From positions 3,968,001 through 4,032,000 of the forward strand of contig NZ_CP097320.1 in the NCBI RefSeq assembly GCF_023515995.1: a stretch of 64,000 nucleotides of DNA. The letters run 5' to 3'. Both the position numbers and the translations under genes were made by a program. Positions 52,171 through 61,906 of the stretch are shown here, in pieces. Below the pieces are notes generated by a model, which was not told where the DNA came from, searched no databases, and saw only the letters and a program-made list of their open reading frames with translations. The stretch's first letter is position 1; every line of letters begins with the position of its first letter. The DNA comes from Candidatus Mycobacterium methanotrophicum. Its GTDB lineage: Bacteria; Actinomycetota; Actinomycetes; Mycobacteriales; Mycobacteriaceae.

Positions 52171-53037
52171 ATGACCGACGCAGTATCGCTGAAACCCGAC
52201 CTGGGCCGGTTCGGCGTATGGCTGGCCTACCGCTCGCTGGCCCCCGAGCTGGCCGCCCAAATCGAATCCCTCGGTTATGGCGCCGCCTGGGTCGGCGGAT
52301 CGCCGGACGCGGAGTTGGAGTGGGTGGATCCGGCTCTGGCGCAGACTAATTCGCTGCAGCTGGCCACCGGAATCGTCAACATCTGGTCGGCGCCGGCACC
52401 GGTGGTCGCCAAATCCTATGAGCGCATCGAAAACGCCCATCCGGGAAGGTTTCTGCTGGGCATCGGGGTGGGCCACCGCGAGCACACTTCAGAGTATGTA
52501 AAGCCCTACGACGCACTGGTCGCTTACCTCGACCAGCTCGACGGCGCGATGGTGCCGACCAGTCGTCGAGTGCTGGCGGCGCTGGGTCCCAAGGTGCTGA
52601 AACTGGCCGCCGAGCGTAGCGCGGGCGCGCACCCGTATCTGACCACGCCGCAGCACACCGCCAAGGCGCGCGAAAAGATGGGCAACTCGGTGTTTCTGGC
52701 GCCGGAGCACAAGGTGGTGCTGAGCACCGACGCCGACGAGGCCCGCCGGATTGGCCGCGAGACCGTCGACCATTACCTGGGGCTGAGCAACTATGTGAAT
52801 AACTGGCTGCGGCTGGGTTTCAGCGAAGACGACGTGCGCAAGCCCGGTAGCGACCGGCTGATCGACGCGGTGGTCGCCTACGGCACACCGGAGGCGATCG
52901 CCGCGCGCCTCAACGAGCACCTGCAGGCCGGCGCCGACCACGTCGCGATCCAGGTGCTTGGCGGCTGGACACCGGAGACACTGCTGCCCGCACTGAGCGA
53001 GCTGGCCGGGCCGTTGAGGCTGACGCCCACCGGCTGA
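52171..53037 (+). CDS. Luciferase-like (LLM class) F420-dependent oxidoreductase
   Basis: 288 residues, TIM-barrel LLM fold. Typical segments: GYGAAWVGGSPDAELEW, TGIVNIWSAPAPVVAKSYER, GRFLLGIGVGHREH and DHVAIQVLGG. Homologous in position and size to Rv3463 between infA and rmlB. F420 is the expected cofactor; the substrate is not known. ATG 52171 follows AGGAGGGA. It is preceded by a decayed duplicate. Confidence 0.88.
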   Translation: MTDAVSLKPDLGRFGVWLAYRSLAPELAAQIESLGYGAAWVGGSPDAELEWVDPALAQTNSLQLATGIVNIWSAPAPVVAKSYERIENAHPGRFLLGIGVGHREHTSEYVKPYDALVAYLDQLDGAMVPTSRRVLAALGPKVLKLAAERSAGAHPYLTTPQHTAKAREKMGNSVFLAPEHKVVLSTDADEARRIGRETVDHYLGLSNYVNNWLRLGFSEDDVRKPGSDRLIDAVVAYGTPEAIAARLNEHLQAGADHVAIQVLGGWTPETLLPALSELAGPLRLTPTG

Positions 53038-53063
53038 CCGGAGCTCTCCGCTAAGGTGCCCTC

Positions 53064-54059
53064 ATGCGGCTGCTGGTGACCGGCGGCGCTGGTTTCATCG
53101 GCGCCAACTTTGTGCACACCACTGTGCGCGAGCACCCGGAGGACACGGTGACGGTGCTCGACGCGGTGACTTATGCCGGCAGCCGCGAATCGCTGGCCCC
53201 CGTCGAAAACAACATCCGGCTGGTTCAGGGCGACATCAACGACGCCGAGCTGGTTTCCTGCCTTGTCGCCGAGGCTGACGCGGTGGTGCATTTCGCCGCC
53301 GAAACCCACGTCGACAACGCGTTGGCCGATCCGGCCCCGTTTTTGCAGGCCAACGTGATCGGGACGTTCACCATTCTGGAGGCGGTACGGCGGCACGGGG
53401 TGCGGCTGCATCACGTCTCCACCGACGAGGTGTACGGCGATCTTGCGCTCGACGATCCGCAGCGATTCACCGAATCCACGCCCTACAACCCGTCGAGTCC
53501 GTACTCGTCGACCAAGGCCGCCTCCGACATGCTGGTGCGAGCCTGGGTGCGCTCCTACGACGTGTGTGCGACGATTTCGAACTGCTCCAACAACTATGGG
53601 CCGTATCAGCACGTGGAGAAGTTCATTCCCCGCCAGATCACCAACGTGCTGACCGGGCGGCGGCCGAAGCTGTACGGCAAAGGCGCCAACGTCAGAGACT
53701 GGGTCCACGTCGAGGACCACAACGATGCGGTCCGGCGAATCCTTACCAGCGGCCAAGCCGGCCGAACCTACTTGATCGGCGCCGAGGGCGAGCGCGACAA
53801 CCTATCGGTGTTACAGACGCTGCTGCAGCTGATGGGCCAGGATCCCGACGACTTCGACTACGTCGTCGACCGCGCCGGCCACGACCTGCGCTACGCCATC
53901 GACCCCACGTCGCTGTGCGACGAACTAGGCTGGGCGCCAAAGCATACCGACTTCACCGAGGGTCTTCGCGCCACCATCGACTGGTACCGGGACAACGAGC
54001 CGTGGTGGGGTCCGTTGAAAGCTGCCGTCGAGACCCGTTACCAGCAGTGGGGTCGCTGA
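53064..54059 (+). CDS. rmlB: RmlB, dTDP-glucose 4,6-dehydratase
   Basis: 331 residues. NAD-binding GGAGFIGANF at the N-terminus; HVSTDEVYGD and YSSTKAASDM (Tyr-x3-Lys) carry the catalytic residues. Second enzyme of dTDP-L-rhamnose synthesis, needed for the arabinogalactan-peptidoglycan linker. Rv3464 equivalent. Confidence 0.95.
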   Translation: MRLLVTGGAGFIGANFVHTTVREHPEDTVTVLDAVTYAGSRESLAPVENNIRLVQGDINDAELVSCLVAEADAVVHFAAETHVDNALADPAPFLQANVIGTFTILEAVRRHGVRLHHVSTDEVYGDLALDDPQRFTESTPYNPSSPYSSTKAASDMLVRAWVRSYDVCATISNCSNNYGPYQHVEKFIPRQITNVLTGRRPKLYGKGANVRDWVHVEDHNDAVRRILTSGQAGRTYLIGAEGERDNLSVLQTLLQLMGQDPDDFDYVVDRAGHDLRYAIDPTSLCDELGWAPKHTDFTEGLRATIDWYRDNEPWWGPLKAAVETRYQQWGR

Positions 54060-54060
54060 C

Positions 54061-54666
54061 ATGCGGGCCCGTGAACTCGACATCGCCGGCGCGTGGGAAA
54101 TCACCCCACAAGTGCATTCCGATTCGCGGGGAATGTTCTTCGAGTGGCTCACCGACCGGGGCTTCACCGGGTTCGCCGGTCATCGGCTGGACGTGCGGCA
54201 GGCCAACTGTTCGGTCTCGGCGGCCGGTGTGCTGCGCGGTCTGCATTTTGCTCAGCTGCCACCGAGCCAGGCCAAGTACGTGACCTGTCTTTCCGGGTCG
54301 GCGTTCGACGTCGTCGTCGACATCCGGGTTGGTTCACCGACTTTCGGGCAGTGGGACTCAGTTCTGCTCGACGACCGTGACCACAGGTCGGTGTACCTGT
54401 CCGAGGGTCTTGCGCACGGATTCCTCGCGCTACAGGATAACTCGACGGTGATGTATTTGTGCTCCGCGGAATACAGCCCGCAACGCGAACACACCATTGC
54501 CCCCACCGACGCGGCGCTGGCGATCGACTGGCCGAGCGGACACGAACTACTGTTGTCCGACCGGGACGCCGCAGCGCCCAGCCTCGACGAGGTGCGCGCC
54601 GCCGGCCTGTTGCCGAGTTGGGAGGCTACCCGCGCCTTCGTCGGTGGGCTGCGGGCAACGCTTTAA
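54061..54666 (+). CDS. rmlC: RmlC, dTDP-4-dehydrorhamnose 3,5-epimerase
   Basis: 201 residues, the cupin-fold epimerase. Markers: DSRGMFFEWL, RGLHFAQLPPSQAKYVTCLS with the active His, YLSEGLAHGFLAL. ATG 54061 is one base after the rmlB stop, so the two are coupled. Confidence 0.95.
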   Translation: MRARELDIAGAWEITPQVHSDSRGMFFEWLTDRGFTGFAGHRLDVRQANCSVSAAGVLRGLHFAQLPPSQAKYVTCLSGSAFDVVVDIRVGSPTFGQWDSVLLDDRDHRSVYLSEGLAHGFLALQDNSTVMYLCSAEYSPQREHTIAPTDAALAIDWPSGHELLLSDRDAAAPSLDEVRAAGLLPSWEATRAFVGGLRATL

Positions 54667-54744
54667 GGCTTAGCTCGACTCGTGCTAACCAGCAAAACCG
54701 GATCCGGCTGCCGTGCGGATTCCAGGTCAGCTCCCCACGAATTG

Positions 54745-55694
54745 CTAGGCGGCGCGGGCTATCGCCAGTTCTTCGTTGGTCGGCACCACCGCAACCGCGG
54801 TCTTCGAGTCGTCGGTGGAGATCACCCGCGCGCCGCGGACGCTGGAACGGTTTCGCTCCCGGTCGACGACAATGCCGTAACCGGTCGGGCCGGACAACGA
54901 ATCTTCACGCACGTTGGCCGCATTCTCGCCGACGCCGGCGGTGAAGGCGAGTTTCGCCGACGGTGACCCGGCATCCGTCTGGGCGCACAACTCCCGAAAG
55001 TCGTTGACGCCGCACAGCCCCTTGAGCCCGGAGCCGCGGTTGAGCAGCCAGTCGATCTGCTCCACGTCCGTCCCCACTCGCCGATTCAGGTGCAACAGCA
55101 CCCCCGGGTCGATGCCGCCGCCGCGGGTACCCATCACCAGACCTTCCAATGGGGCCCCATCGAGGTCTCGACCGCCACACCGCCACGTACCGCCGAAGCC
55201 GAGGCCCCGTTGCCGAGGTGCAACACGCTCGTGTTCGACTCGCTCAACTCGCGGCGCAGGAGCCTGCCCGCTTCGCCGGACACGTACTGGTGCGAGGTGC
55301 CGTGAAAGCCGCGGCGGCGGACGTCGAACGCGTCGGCGACAGCCTGATCGATGGCGTACGTCGCCGCGGCATCGAGCAGGGCAGAAAAGTGTCGGCTCGC
55401 GAAACAGCTCGCCGCCGTGCACCACCCGGTGACCGACCGCCCTGATCCTGGCGCGCCGAGGTCCGGGCCGCACTCCTTGAACATCTGACCCACCAGCTGC
55501 ATCCCCTGCGCGTGGTCGGCGATGGGGCCGCGATGCTCGAACCGCCGGTCGCCGAAATCGTGTACCACGCGCCCGTCCGGCTCGCCGATCTGCTCCGCCA
55601 AACCGGAGGCCACGGCCGTGCCGGCCACCGGGTCCACGAGCTGAAACCTGATCGACGACGATCCCGAGTTGAGCACCAAGACAAGCCCGCTCAT
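54745..55694 (-). pseudogene. ackA: Acetate kinase pseudogene
   Basis: Starts at ATG 55694 with LVLNSGSSSIRFQLVDP (family N-terminus) and ends near TNEELAIARAA at 54745. Pieces of the enzyme appear in alternating frames: GHRVVHGGELFREPTL, FDVRRRGFHGTSHQYVSGEA, VLHLGNGASASAV, then VMGTRGGGIDPGVLLHLNRR. Frameshifts plus an internal deletion before TAGVGENAANVRE leave about 316 codons instead of about 385. Non-functional. Confidence 0.88.
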
Positions 55695-55719
55695 CGTTCG
55701 CCTCCTTCGGTTGGCGGTG

Positions 55720-55885
55720 TCTGCAATTGTGAGCCTGCCTGGGCCTGGATCGCGGTGATCGCCACCTGTCGACGATGTCATCCACCAGCGCACCCCGAGA
55801 CAGATCGTTGATCGGTTTGCCCAGGCCCTGCAGCACCGGACCCACCGCGACCGCCCCGGCGCTGCGCTGCACCGCCGGAGCCGAC
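55720..55885 (-). pseudogene. pta: Phosphotransacetylase C-terminal remnant
   Basis: The frame GAVAVGPVLQGLGKPINDLS then RGALVDDIVD is the conserved C-terminus of Pta, directly upstream of ackA as in intact pta-ackA operons. Everything upstream of it is replaced by an unrelated Mce-associated gene remnant on the other strand. Confidence 0.8.
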
Positions 55886-56793
55886 GCCGTGGCTGCCGCG
55901 TGCCGGGGCGCTGGCGATCGACATCCTGCGCCCGGCGCCGCGGTTCTCGCGACGACGATGCTGGCGGCGCTGTAGGTGCCGCTGCGCGGCCGGTGGTGGT
56001 GGGTGTGCGTCTCACTTGGCGCTGTCGCGATGCTGTGGACGGCGTTCAACCGGCTGCTGCCGGTTGTCTGCGGGCAAAGCCTCGGGCGGGCCGTTTTCGG
56101 CATCGCGGTCATGCACCGAAGCGCCCACGCCGTCGGGCCGTGGCGGCTTTTGCCGCGCACCTGGCGCACCTGCTGGACACCGCCCCGGCGATCGTTGGCT
56201 GGCTTTGGCCGTTATGGGACTCCCACCGGCGGACCTTCGCTCACATCCTGCTGCGCACCGAGGCACGCCTCCTGCCGACCCGGCGACCGGATAGCAACCC
56301 GCGTCGCGCCGCCGCGGCGGTGATGCTGGCCGCCGCGTTGCTGTGCGCGGCCGGCGCCGCGATCACCGATGCCGTTGTGCGCCGACATGACCGGGCGGTC
56401 AGGGATGCCAGTGCAGCGATCGCGGCGCTCGGCCCGCACATGGTCGCGCAGATGCTCAGCTACCGTCCGGAGACCATCCAGGCCGACTTCGACCACGCGT
56501 TGTCACTGGCCAGCGACAAAAATCGCGGCGAACTGTCCACCCTGCAGCAGGCAGCGCGGAAGGCGGGCCCGGTGCGCAACGAGTACTGGGCGACCGACAG
56601 TTCGGTGCTCAGCGTCACGCCTGACCGTGCCACGATGCTGGTGTTCTTGCGGGGTGAGCGCGGCGCGCCGCCCGACCAGCGTCACCTGGCCGCTTCTGTG
56701 AGGGTGAACTTCGTCAAGTCGGGCGGGGCGGGATGGCGTGTCGACGACCTCGCCGTCGTCACCGAACCGCAGACGGCTGGGGACAAACCGTGA
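55886..56793 (+). pseudogene. RDD-domain Mce-associated membrane protein, degraded (Rv0176-like)
   Basis: The reading starts with WLPRAGALAIDIL near 55890, then shifts by two bases to PGAAVLATTMLAAL, meets TAG at about 55974, continues GRWWWVCVSLGAVAMLWTAF NRLLPVV, and shifts again near 56120 to AAFAAHLAHLLDTAPAIVGW LWPLWDSHRRTFA, completing an RDD domain. The last 180 codons are open: a membrane helix (AAAAVMLAAALLCAAGAAIT) and a Mas-type domain (LSYRPETIQADFDHALSLAS) to the TGA at 56793. At least three lesions in the first third. Confidence 0.7.
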
Positions 56794-57341
56794 GCCCTCG
56801 ACGCAAACTCGGACCCGGCGAACAGCCGTGGTTCTCGGCGGCGCCGCAGCGGTCACGGCGTCGGGGACTGCCACTCGTGGCGACGCTCACCGCGGCCATC
56901 GCTGCGGCGGCGATGACATTATGCGCACGGGAGCTGGAATCGCATGAAACGCAGAGGCTTTCGACTATCACAGACGCCGCGGCGCTGAGCTATGTGCGGG
57001 CGTTCATGACGGAATTCACAACACCGGACCCTTTCCGCGCTCACGATTACACAGAGCGCATAGTTGCGCAGGCGACGGGCGATTTCGCCCAGCAGTACCG
57101 CCAAAACCAGAACGCGATCCTCGTCCAAGTGGCGGGGGCCGAACCGGCCAAGGGCACCGTCCCCGAGGCCGGCGTCTCCCGACAAAACGACGACGGTAGC
57201 GTCGACGTGCTGGCGGCGACGAAGGTCACGTCGAAATCCCCGGACGGCACATTGCAGCTCGAACGAACAAACCGGTGGACGACAACGGCCAAGCAGGAAG
57301 GAGACCTGTGGAAAATCAGCGAATTGAGCCCGATGACCTGA
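56790..57341 (+). CDS. Mce-associated membrane protein (Mas/Mam family)
   Basis: 183 residues from GTG 56790, overlapping the previous stop (GTGA). One membrane helix (LPLVATLTAAIAAAAMTLCA) then an extracytoplasmic alpha-beta domain ending TTTAKQEGDLWKISELSPMT. Proteins of this kind (Rv0177-like) lie at the 3' end of mce operons and support Mce lipid importers. The frame is intact though its neighbours are broken and no mce genes adjoin. Confidence 0.72.
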   Translation: MSPRRKLGPGEQPWFSAAPQRSRRRGLPLVATLTAAIAAAAMTLCARELESHETQRLSTITDAAALSYVRAFMTEFTTPDPFRAHDYTERIVAQATGDFAQQYRQNQNAILVQVAGAEPAKGTVPEAGVSRQNDDGSVDVLAATKVTSKSPDGTLQLERTNRWTTTAKQEGDLWKISELSPMT

Positions 57342-57872
57342 CCGACACGAACCCCGACCACGACTCCCCCGCTGACGCCGCGACCGACGCCACCGGAACC
57401 GACGCGGCGCGAGAGACCGTCGCTGACAGGCGACCCAGAGGACGGCGCGAAGCCTGGTTGGTCGGCGCCGTCGCCACCGAAACAGAGGTCGCGCGCACCG
57501 CGGCGGCGGCGATCAGCACGTTGTGGACCTACACGCCCGACACGATCGACACCCTGCCCGACCGCGCCAGTAAATACCTCTGCGGCGACTTCGATGCGCT
57601 ATACCGCAAATTCCTGCAAGCCGCCATCATGCCCAACAAACAAGCTCAAGTGACCGATAAAACAAATGTCGTCGGGGTGGCTGTGGAATCGCTGAAGGGC
57701 AGCGACGCGGACACCTTGGTCCTGACCAACACCACCGCGACCAGCCCGCTGACCAAGAACATCCCGTCGATGAAGGATGAAGTACGTGGCTTACCGTCTG
57801 ACGATGAATCGACAGGACTCGCGATGGCTGGTGAACAAAATGGCGACCATCAGCTTTTTGGATTTGAGGCAG
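57308..57872 (+). pseudogene. Mce-associated protein (Rv0178-like), frameshifted near its end
   Basis: GTG 57308 begins MENQRIEPDDLTDTN within the 3' end of the previous gene. The domain runs ISTLWTYTPDTIDTLPDRAS, LCGDFDALYRKFLQAAI to SPLTKNIPSMK. A tandem duplication of GATGAAG (57769-57775 and 57776-57782) then shifts the frame; without it translation would continue YVAYRLTMNRQDSRWLVNKM ATISFLDL, the expected end. No stop follows in that frame, because a deletion joins it to the next remnant. Confidence 0.7.
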
Positions 57873-58805
57873 CGCCGAGCTACCCAAGCTGGTCCACTGC
57901 CTGGGCACCGCCATGTTCATGACGCCCGCGCAAGTCGACCACATGCTGCAGACGGATTATCCGAAGATCAACCAGGTGATCGTCAACCTACCGGAACTGA
58001 CGGCAGGCTGGGACGATATTCCGGGCACCGTGAACCTGCTGCCCACGCGCGGCGGCGGGGTGGCCTTTCTTGCTCCCCTGCTGCTGGTGTTGGGGATCGT
58101 GGTGATCGCCTTCGGCACCACGATGGTCGTGGTGACTTGGCGCGGCGTGCCGGAGAACCCGCTGAAATTCGCCTGGATGGTCGTTCCGGTGGTGGTGTCG
58201 CGGTGGTTGGACTGGTGCTCGGGCTGAACCTGTTCCCCCGCCTCATCGGCGGGCAGCGGCTGCTCAACGACACCCGCCCAGTGTTCGCGTTGGATCGGGT
58301 CCAGGGCGATCGCGCCGGCATCGGCTTGATCTCGGTCGTCGTCGATGCCCTCGGCCCGGCGATATTGCCCGACGGCGGCGTGACTGAGGAGCACCCCAAG
58401 CTGCTTGACCACGTGGCCAGCGTGGTCCGAATCCCCATCCAAGACGTCCGGAATCTGGTAATGCTGGATTTCCCCCACGCGGCCGAACTGCTGGACGGGG
58501 TGCCGTTCTCGGCTTCCACCGCCGGGGCGTCGAAGCTGGTCGACTATTTGGCCTCGGCCACGCACGTGACGTCGGCCGAGATGTGGCAGACCGTGCAGGC
58601 AGATTTCCCGAAGGTTTATCAGGTGGTCACCAACCTGCGGAAAGTCACCGACGGCTGGGCCGATGTGCCCGGCACCGCTAAGCTGACCCGGTTCAACGGT
58701 TCACCGGCCAGATCCGTGCCGCAAATCAGGGATTACTTTCGCGACGAATCGCCGAGCCAGCCCTCGGCGGCAGCTGATGCGCCGGTCCCCGCCGATGTCG
58801 GCTGA
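57873..58805 (+). pseudogene. Membrane protein with repeated ectodomains, truncated and frameshifted
   Basis: The first part (AELPKLVHCLGTAMFMTPAQ onward, LPELTAGWDDIPGTVNLL) precedes a membrane helix (VAFLAPLLLVLGIVVIAFG); a frameshift near 58200 separates it from GVAVVGLVLGLNLFPRLIGG and the rest. The C-terminal part repeats the first motif (VTNLRKVTDGWADVPGTAKL), so the protein had two similar ectodomains. The N-terminus is missing. Family not named with certainty; it lies in the same strand and order as the Mce-associated genes. Confidence 0.65.
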
Positions 58806-58876
58806 CCAAGATAGCGGGATCCCCCTGCGCTCTGACACCGGGAAATACAGCTCGCATCCGAGAGAGGAGAATCGCC

Positions 58877-59635
58877 ATGAGTGATCACGACATGTTGGAC
58901 GCCGCGCGCACCGCCGGACCGCCGATAGAGGAAGCGGTCCGAATATTCATGCTGCACTCGGAGACTTTCGCCGAAAGCGTCGCCGCCGGTTACCGGGACC
59001 CGTTCGCTGGTTACGTCGCCGGCCGCGGAGGTGTGCTGGGCGAGGCATCCGGCGTCACGGTCAGTTCGGTATTTGCGGTGTTCGAACCCACGTTCCTCGC
59101 CGCCCTGTGGGAACAAGGCATCGCGGTGCGCGGCGCGTCTGGCGCGGCAGAGCTTTACTGGGGTCAAGTCGCCGGCTTCGCCCGAAGGTATCTGGCAGCC
59201 GCCGAGGGGCTGGAGCGCATCGCCGCGCTGGGGGAAGAGATTACGGCGACGACGCCGGCCGCGGGCCTACCGCTGTACGCCGGCTGGCGCACTATGCCGC
59301 TGGCCGATGACGCCCCCGCGCGGGCGCTGCAGGTGATGTTCATCCTGCGGGAGCTCTGGGGCGGTGTGCATTTGAACGCCCTCACCATTTCCGGTGTCAC
59401 CCCCGTAGAAGCACACATGCTCGGCAAGGGATATCAGTACACGAAGATGTTCGGGTGGCCCGAGCCGTTCGCCGACGGCGCGGACAACAAGGACCGCTAC
59501 GCCGAGGTCGAGCAGACGACCAGCCGCCGGATGGCCGAGATTTTGGCGGCCGCCCTCGACGGTGACGAGGCGGACGAACTTGCCCGATTGAGCGCACGCG
59601 CCCTGGCGTCGCTGAAGGCGAGCGTTCCAGGCTGA
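58877..59635 (+). CDS. SCO6745-family protein
   Basis: 252 residues, all-helical. The segment AAGYRDPFAGYVAGRGGVLG followed by VSSVFAVFEPTFLAALW is characteristic of the family. No enzymatic motif is known to me for it. ATG 58877 follows GAGAGGAGA. It stands alone after the Mce-associated remnants. Confidence 0.75.
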   Translation: MSDHDMLDAARTAGPPIEEAVRIFMLHSETFAESVAAGYRDPFAGYVAGRGGVLGEASGVTVSSVFAVFEPTFLAALWEQGIAVRGASGAAELYWGQVAGFARRYLAAAEGLERIAALGEEITATTPAAGLPLYAGWRTMPLADDAPARALQVMFILRELWGGVHLNALTISGVTPVEAHMLGKGYQYTKMFGWPEPFADGADNKDRYAEVEQTTSRRMAEILAAALDGDEADELARLSARALASLKASVPG

Positions 59636-59868
59636 GCCGAAGTGCGTAACTTGTAACCGAATCTGCGCGAGAGTGCATCCGAGCGACCGCTGAAGGTTGG
59701 CATCGGCTTCGTCCGCGCGAACACCACAGCGAGAACGAGATTTTGGCCGGTTGTCCAACGAAGCTAAGCTAGCGGTCTTGGGCGGTGGAGAACCAACCGG
59801 TGCACAGGTGGCGCCGTGGCAGGCGTCCCCGAGCGTTTTCGACCGATTCGCTAACGCCGACGCCTAAT

Positions 59869-60076
59869 CTGTTCTCGGTGCCGATGTGGAACTCGGGCAT
59901 CCCCTATGTCCTGAAACAGTGGATCGACAACGTGACCCAACCCGGCTGGGCGTTCGGTTTCGACCCAGAGCGCGGCTACACCGGACATCACCGGCAAGAA
60001 AGCTGCCGTCGTTTACACCAGTGGTGTCTATTCGCCTGGGGTCCCCACCAACTTCGGGTCCGATTTCCATCCACCA
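59869..60076 (+). pseudogene. FMN-dependent NAD(P)H reductase remnant (azoreductase-like)
   Basis: LFSVPMWNSGIPYVLKQWID NVTQPGWAFGFDPERGYTG is the flavodoxin-fold core of AzoR-type enzymes; after a small deletion another frame continues GKKAAVVYTSGVYSPGVPTN FGSDFH. The N- and C-terminal thirds are missing. Confidence 0.7.
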
Positions 60077-60166
60077 ACAACGGCGACGCGGAAAAAGCAG
60101 CGCCGCTGAAAAGTGCGGAAGACGCCGGCCGTCACTTCTGAATCCGGTGACCTGCCGGCATACGCT

Positions 60167-61039
60167 CTACCCTGTTAACAGCTGCCGCAACGTGTTCCGG
60201 CCGTCGTCGTCGAGCGGCAGCAGCGGTCGGCGCGGATCCCCGACACCGACACCCAGCAAATCCAAACCGGCCTTGACGGTGGTAGCCAGCCCACCCGCGA
60301 CGATGAACTTCAGCAATGGCTTGAGCTCGTCATAGATCGCCTGCGCCTTTTGCAGATCCCCGGCCCGCACGGCGTCGTAGAGATCGAGACAGGGCTGCGG
60401 ACGCAAACATGGAGCGGCCGTGCACCATCCGGCCGCCCCGACCCGCAGCGCGTCGAGCACCAGCGGGTTGCTGCCGTTGTAGAACGGCAGCCGACCCTCG
60501 CTGAGTTCGGCGATGCGCTGCATTCGCGACAGGTCGCCGGTGGACTCCTTGACCATGGTCAGCCGCTCGATGGTCTCGAACATCCGCACCAGCAGCTCCG
60601 GGCTCATGTCGATCCCGCTGGTGGCCGGGTTGTTGTAGGCCATGATCGGAATCCCGATCGCGTCGCCGATGCTGCTGTAGTGCGCGACGATCTCGCGTTC
60701 GGCGAGCTTCCAGTAGGACACCGGCAGGATCATCACCGCGTCGGCACCGGCCTTCTCGGCGTAGCAGGCGCGCCGAATTGTCTTGGCGGTGGTCAGATCT
60801 GATACTCCGACCACGACGGGCACCCGGCCGTCGACGGCGGCGATCGTGGTGTCGACGACGGTGTCGAACTCGGACTCGTCCAGATAGGCCAACTCGCCGG
60901 TGCTGCCCAGCGGGGCGATCGCATGGACGCCGGCGAGCACCAGCCGGTCGACGAGCGCGGTCAGCGCCGCGGTGTCGATGCGGTCGGTCGAATCGAACGG
61001 GGTCACCGGGTAGGCGATGATGCCGTGAATCTTCGGCAC
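60167..61039 (-). CDS. DHDPS/NAL-family aldolase (DapA-like)
   Basis: 290 residues, TIM barrel. The Schiff-base Lys is in LTMVKESTGDLSR, the Tyr in PIMAYNNPATSG, and the pyruvate-site pattern is PLGSTGELAYL. The GSTGE loop and overall length fit the N-acetylneuraminate lyase/DHDPS superfamily. It is probably not the housekeeping DapA, because it pairs with an aldolase and a dedicated regulator. Overlaps no neighbour; 10 bp downstream of the aldolase gene. Substrate unknown. Confidence 0.85.
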   Translation of the reverse strand: MPKIHGIIAYPVTPFDSTDRIDTAALTALVDRLVLAGVHAIAPLGSTGELAYLDESEFDTVVDTTIAAVDGRVPVVVGVSDLTTAKTIRRACYAEKAGADAVMILPVSYWKLAEREIVAHYSSIGDAIGIPIMAYNNPATSGIDMSPELLVRMFETIERLTMVKESTGDLSRMQRIAELSEGRLPFYNGSNPLVLDALRVGAAGWCTAAPCLRPQPCLDLYDAVRAGDLQKAQAIYDELKPLLKFIVAGGLATTVKAGLDLLGVGVGDPRRPLLPLDDDGRNTLRQLLTG

Positions 61040-61049
61040 TGCGGGCTCC

Positions 61050-61835
61050 TCAGTTGCTCAGTACGTCGGGGTGTCGGACCAGGGCGCGGCGCGCGTAATA
61101 CGCGAAGTTCGCCCGGCTGCGTTCGCGCCGCAGCGTCCAGTCGTGGGCCTCGCGGGCCAGCCGCTCGGGCAGCTCCTTGATGGCGCCGGCTGCCATGGCG
61201 GCCAGTTGCAGCTTGGCCGCGCGTTCGATGAGCACCGCCAGCGAACAGGCCTCCTCGACGCTGGCGCCCGCCACGATCTGGCCGTGGTGCGCCAGCAGGA
61301 TCGCCTTCTTGTCGCCGAGGGCAGCGCTGATGATCTCGCCCTCCTCGTTGCCGACCGGCACGCCCGGCCACTCGGCCAAAAACGCGCAGTCGTCGTAGAG
61401 CGGCGTGGTGTCCATCTGCGACACCACCAGCGGCACCTCCAGCATCGACAGCGCCGCCGCATGAAACGCATGGGTGTGCACGATGCAGGCCACGTCGGGC
61501 CGCGCCCGGTAGATCCAGCTGTGGAAGCGGTTGGCGGGGTTAGCCATTCCGTCCCCATCCAGCACGGCCAGGTCCTCGTCGACCAGCAGCAGGTTGGCGT
61601 CGGTGATCTCGTCGAACCCCAAGCCCAGCCGCTGGGTGTAGTAGGTCCCGGGCTGTTCGGCGCGGGCGGTGATCTGCCCGGCCAGACCCGAATCATGACC
61701 GGCGTCGAACAGCGCACGGCAGGTCAGCGCCAGCTTCTGGCGGGTGGTCAGGTTCGAATCAGCGACGTTGGCGGCCAGACTGTGCTGCGCGCGCCGCATC
61801 AAGTCGGCCTTGGAATCGGTGAACGTGGTTGCCAT
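61050..61835 (-). CDS. Class II aldolase/adducin-family protein (AraD-like)
   Basis: 261 residues from ATG 61835; an upstream in-frame start (61904) would run into the divergent regulator's promoter. Zn ligands are seen as IVHTHAFH and LAHHGQIVAG, with the acid in LLVDED-type region. The family cleaves or epimerises sugar phosphates or hydroxy-acids. It is cotranscribed with the DapA-like gene. Confidence 0.85.
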   Translation of the reverse strand: MATTFTDSKADLMRRAQHSLAANVADSNLTTRQKLALTCRALFDAGHDSGLAGQITARAEQPGTYYTQRLGLGFDEITDANLLLVDEDLAVLDGDGMANPANRFHSWIYRARPDVACIVHTHAFHAAALSMLEVPLVVSQMDTTPLYDDCAFLAEWPGVPVGNEEGEIISAALGDKKAILLAHHGQIVAGASVEEACSLAVLIERAAKLQLAAMAAGAIKELPERLAREAHDWTLRRERSRANFAYYARRALVRHPDVLSN

Positions 61836-61906
61836 CGACGGCTCCGGTGAATCGTGGGTTAGGACACAGATGGCCATGATAGGAAACTTTGTGTCATCAT
61901 GCAACC
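61836..61906. promoter_or_regulatory. Divergent promoter between aldolase and XRE-cupin regulator
   Basis: 71 bp between divergent starts. GAAACTTTGTGTCATCATG lies 10-30 bp before the regulator start and is more AT-rich than its surroundings; a likely operator region. No symmetrical site was proven. Confidence 0.5.
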
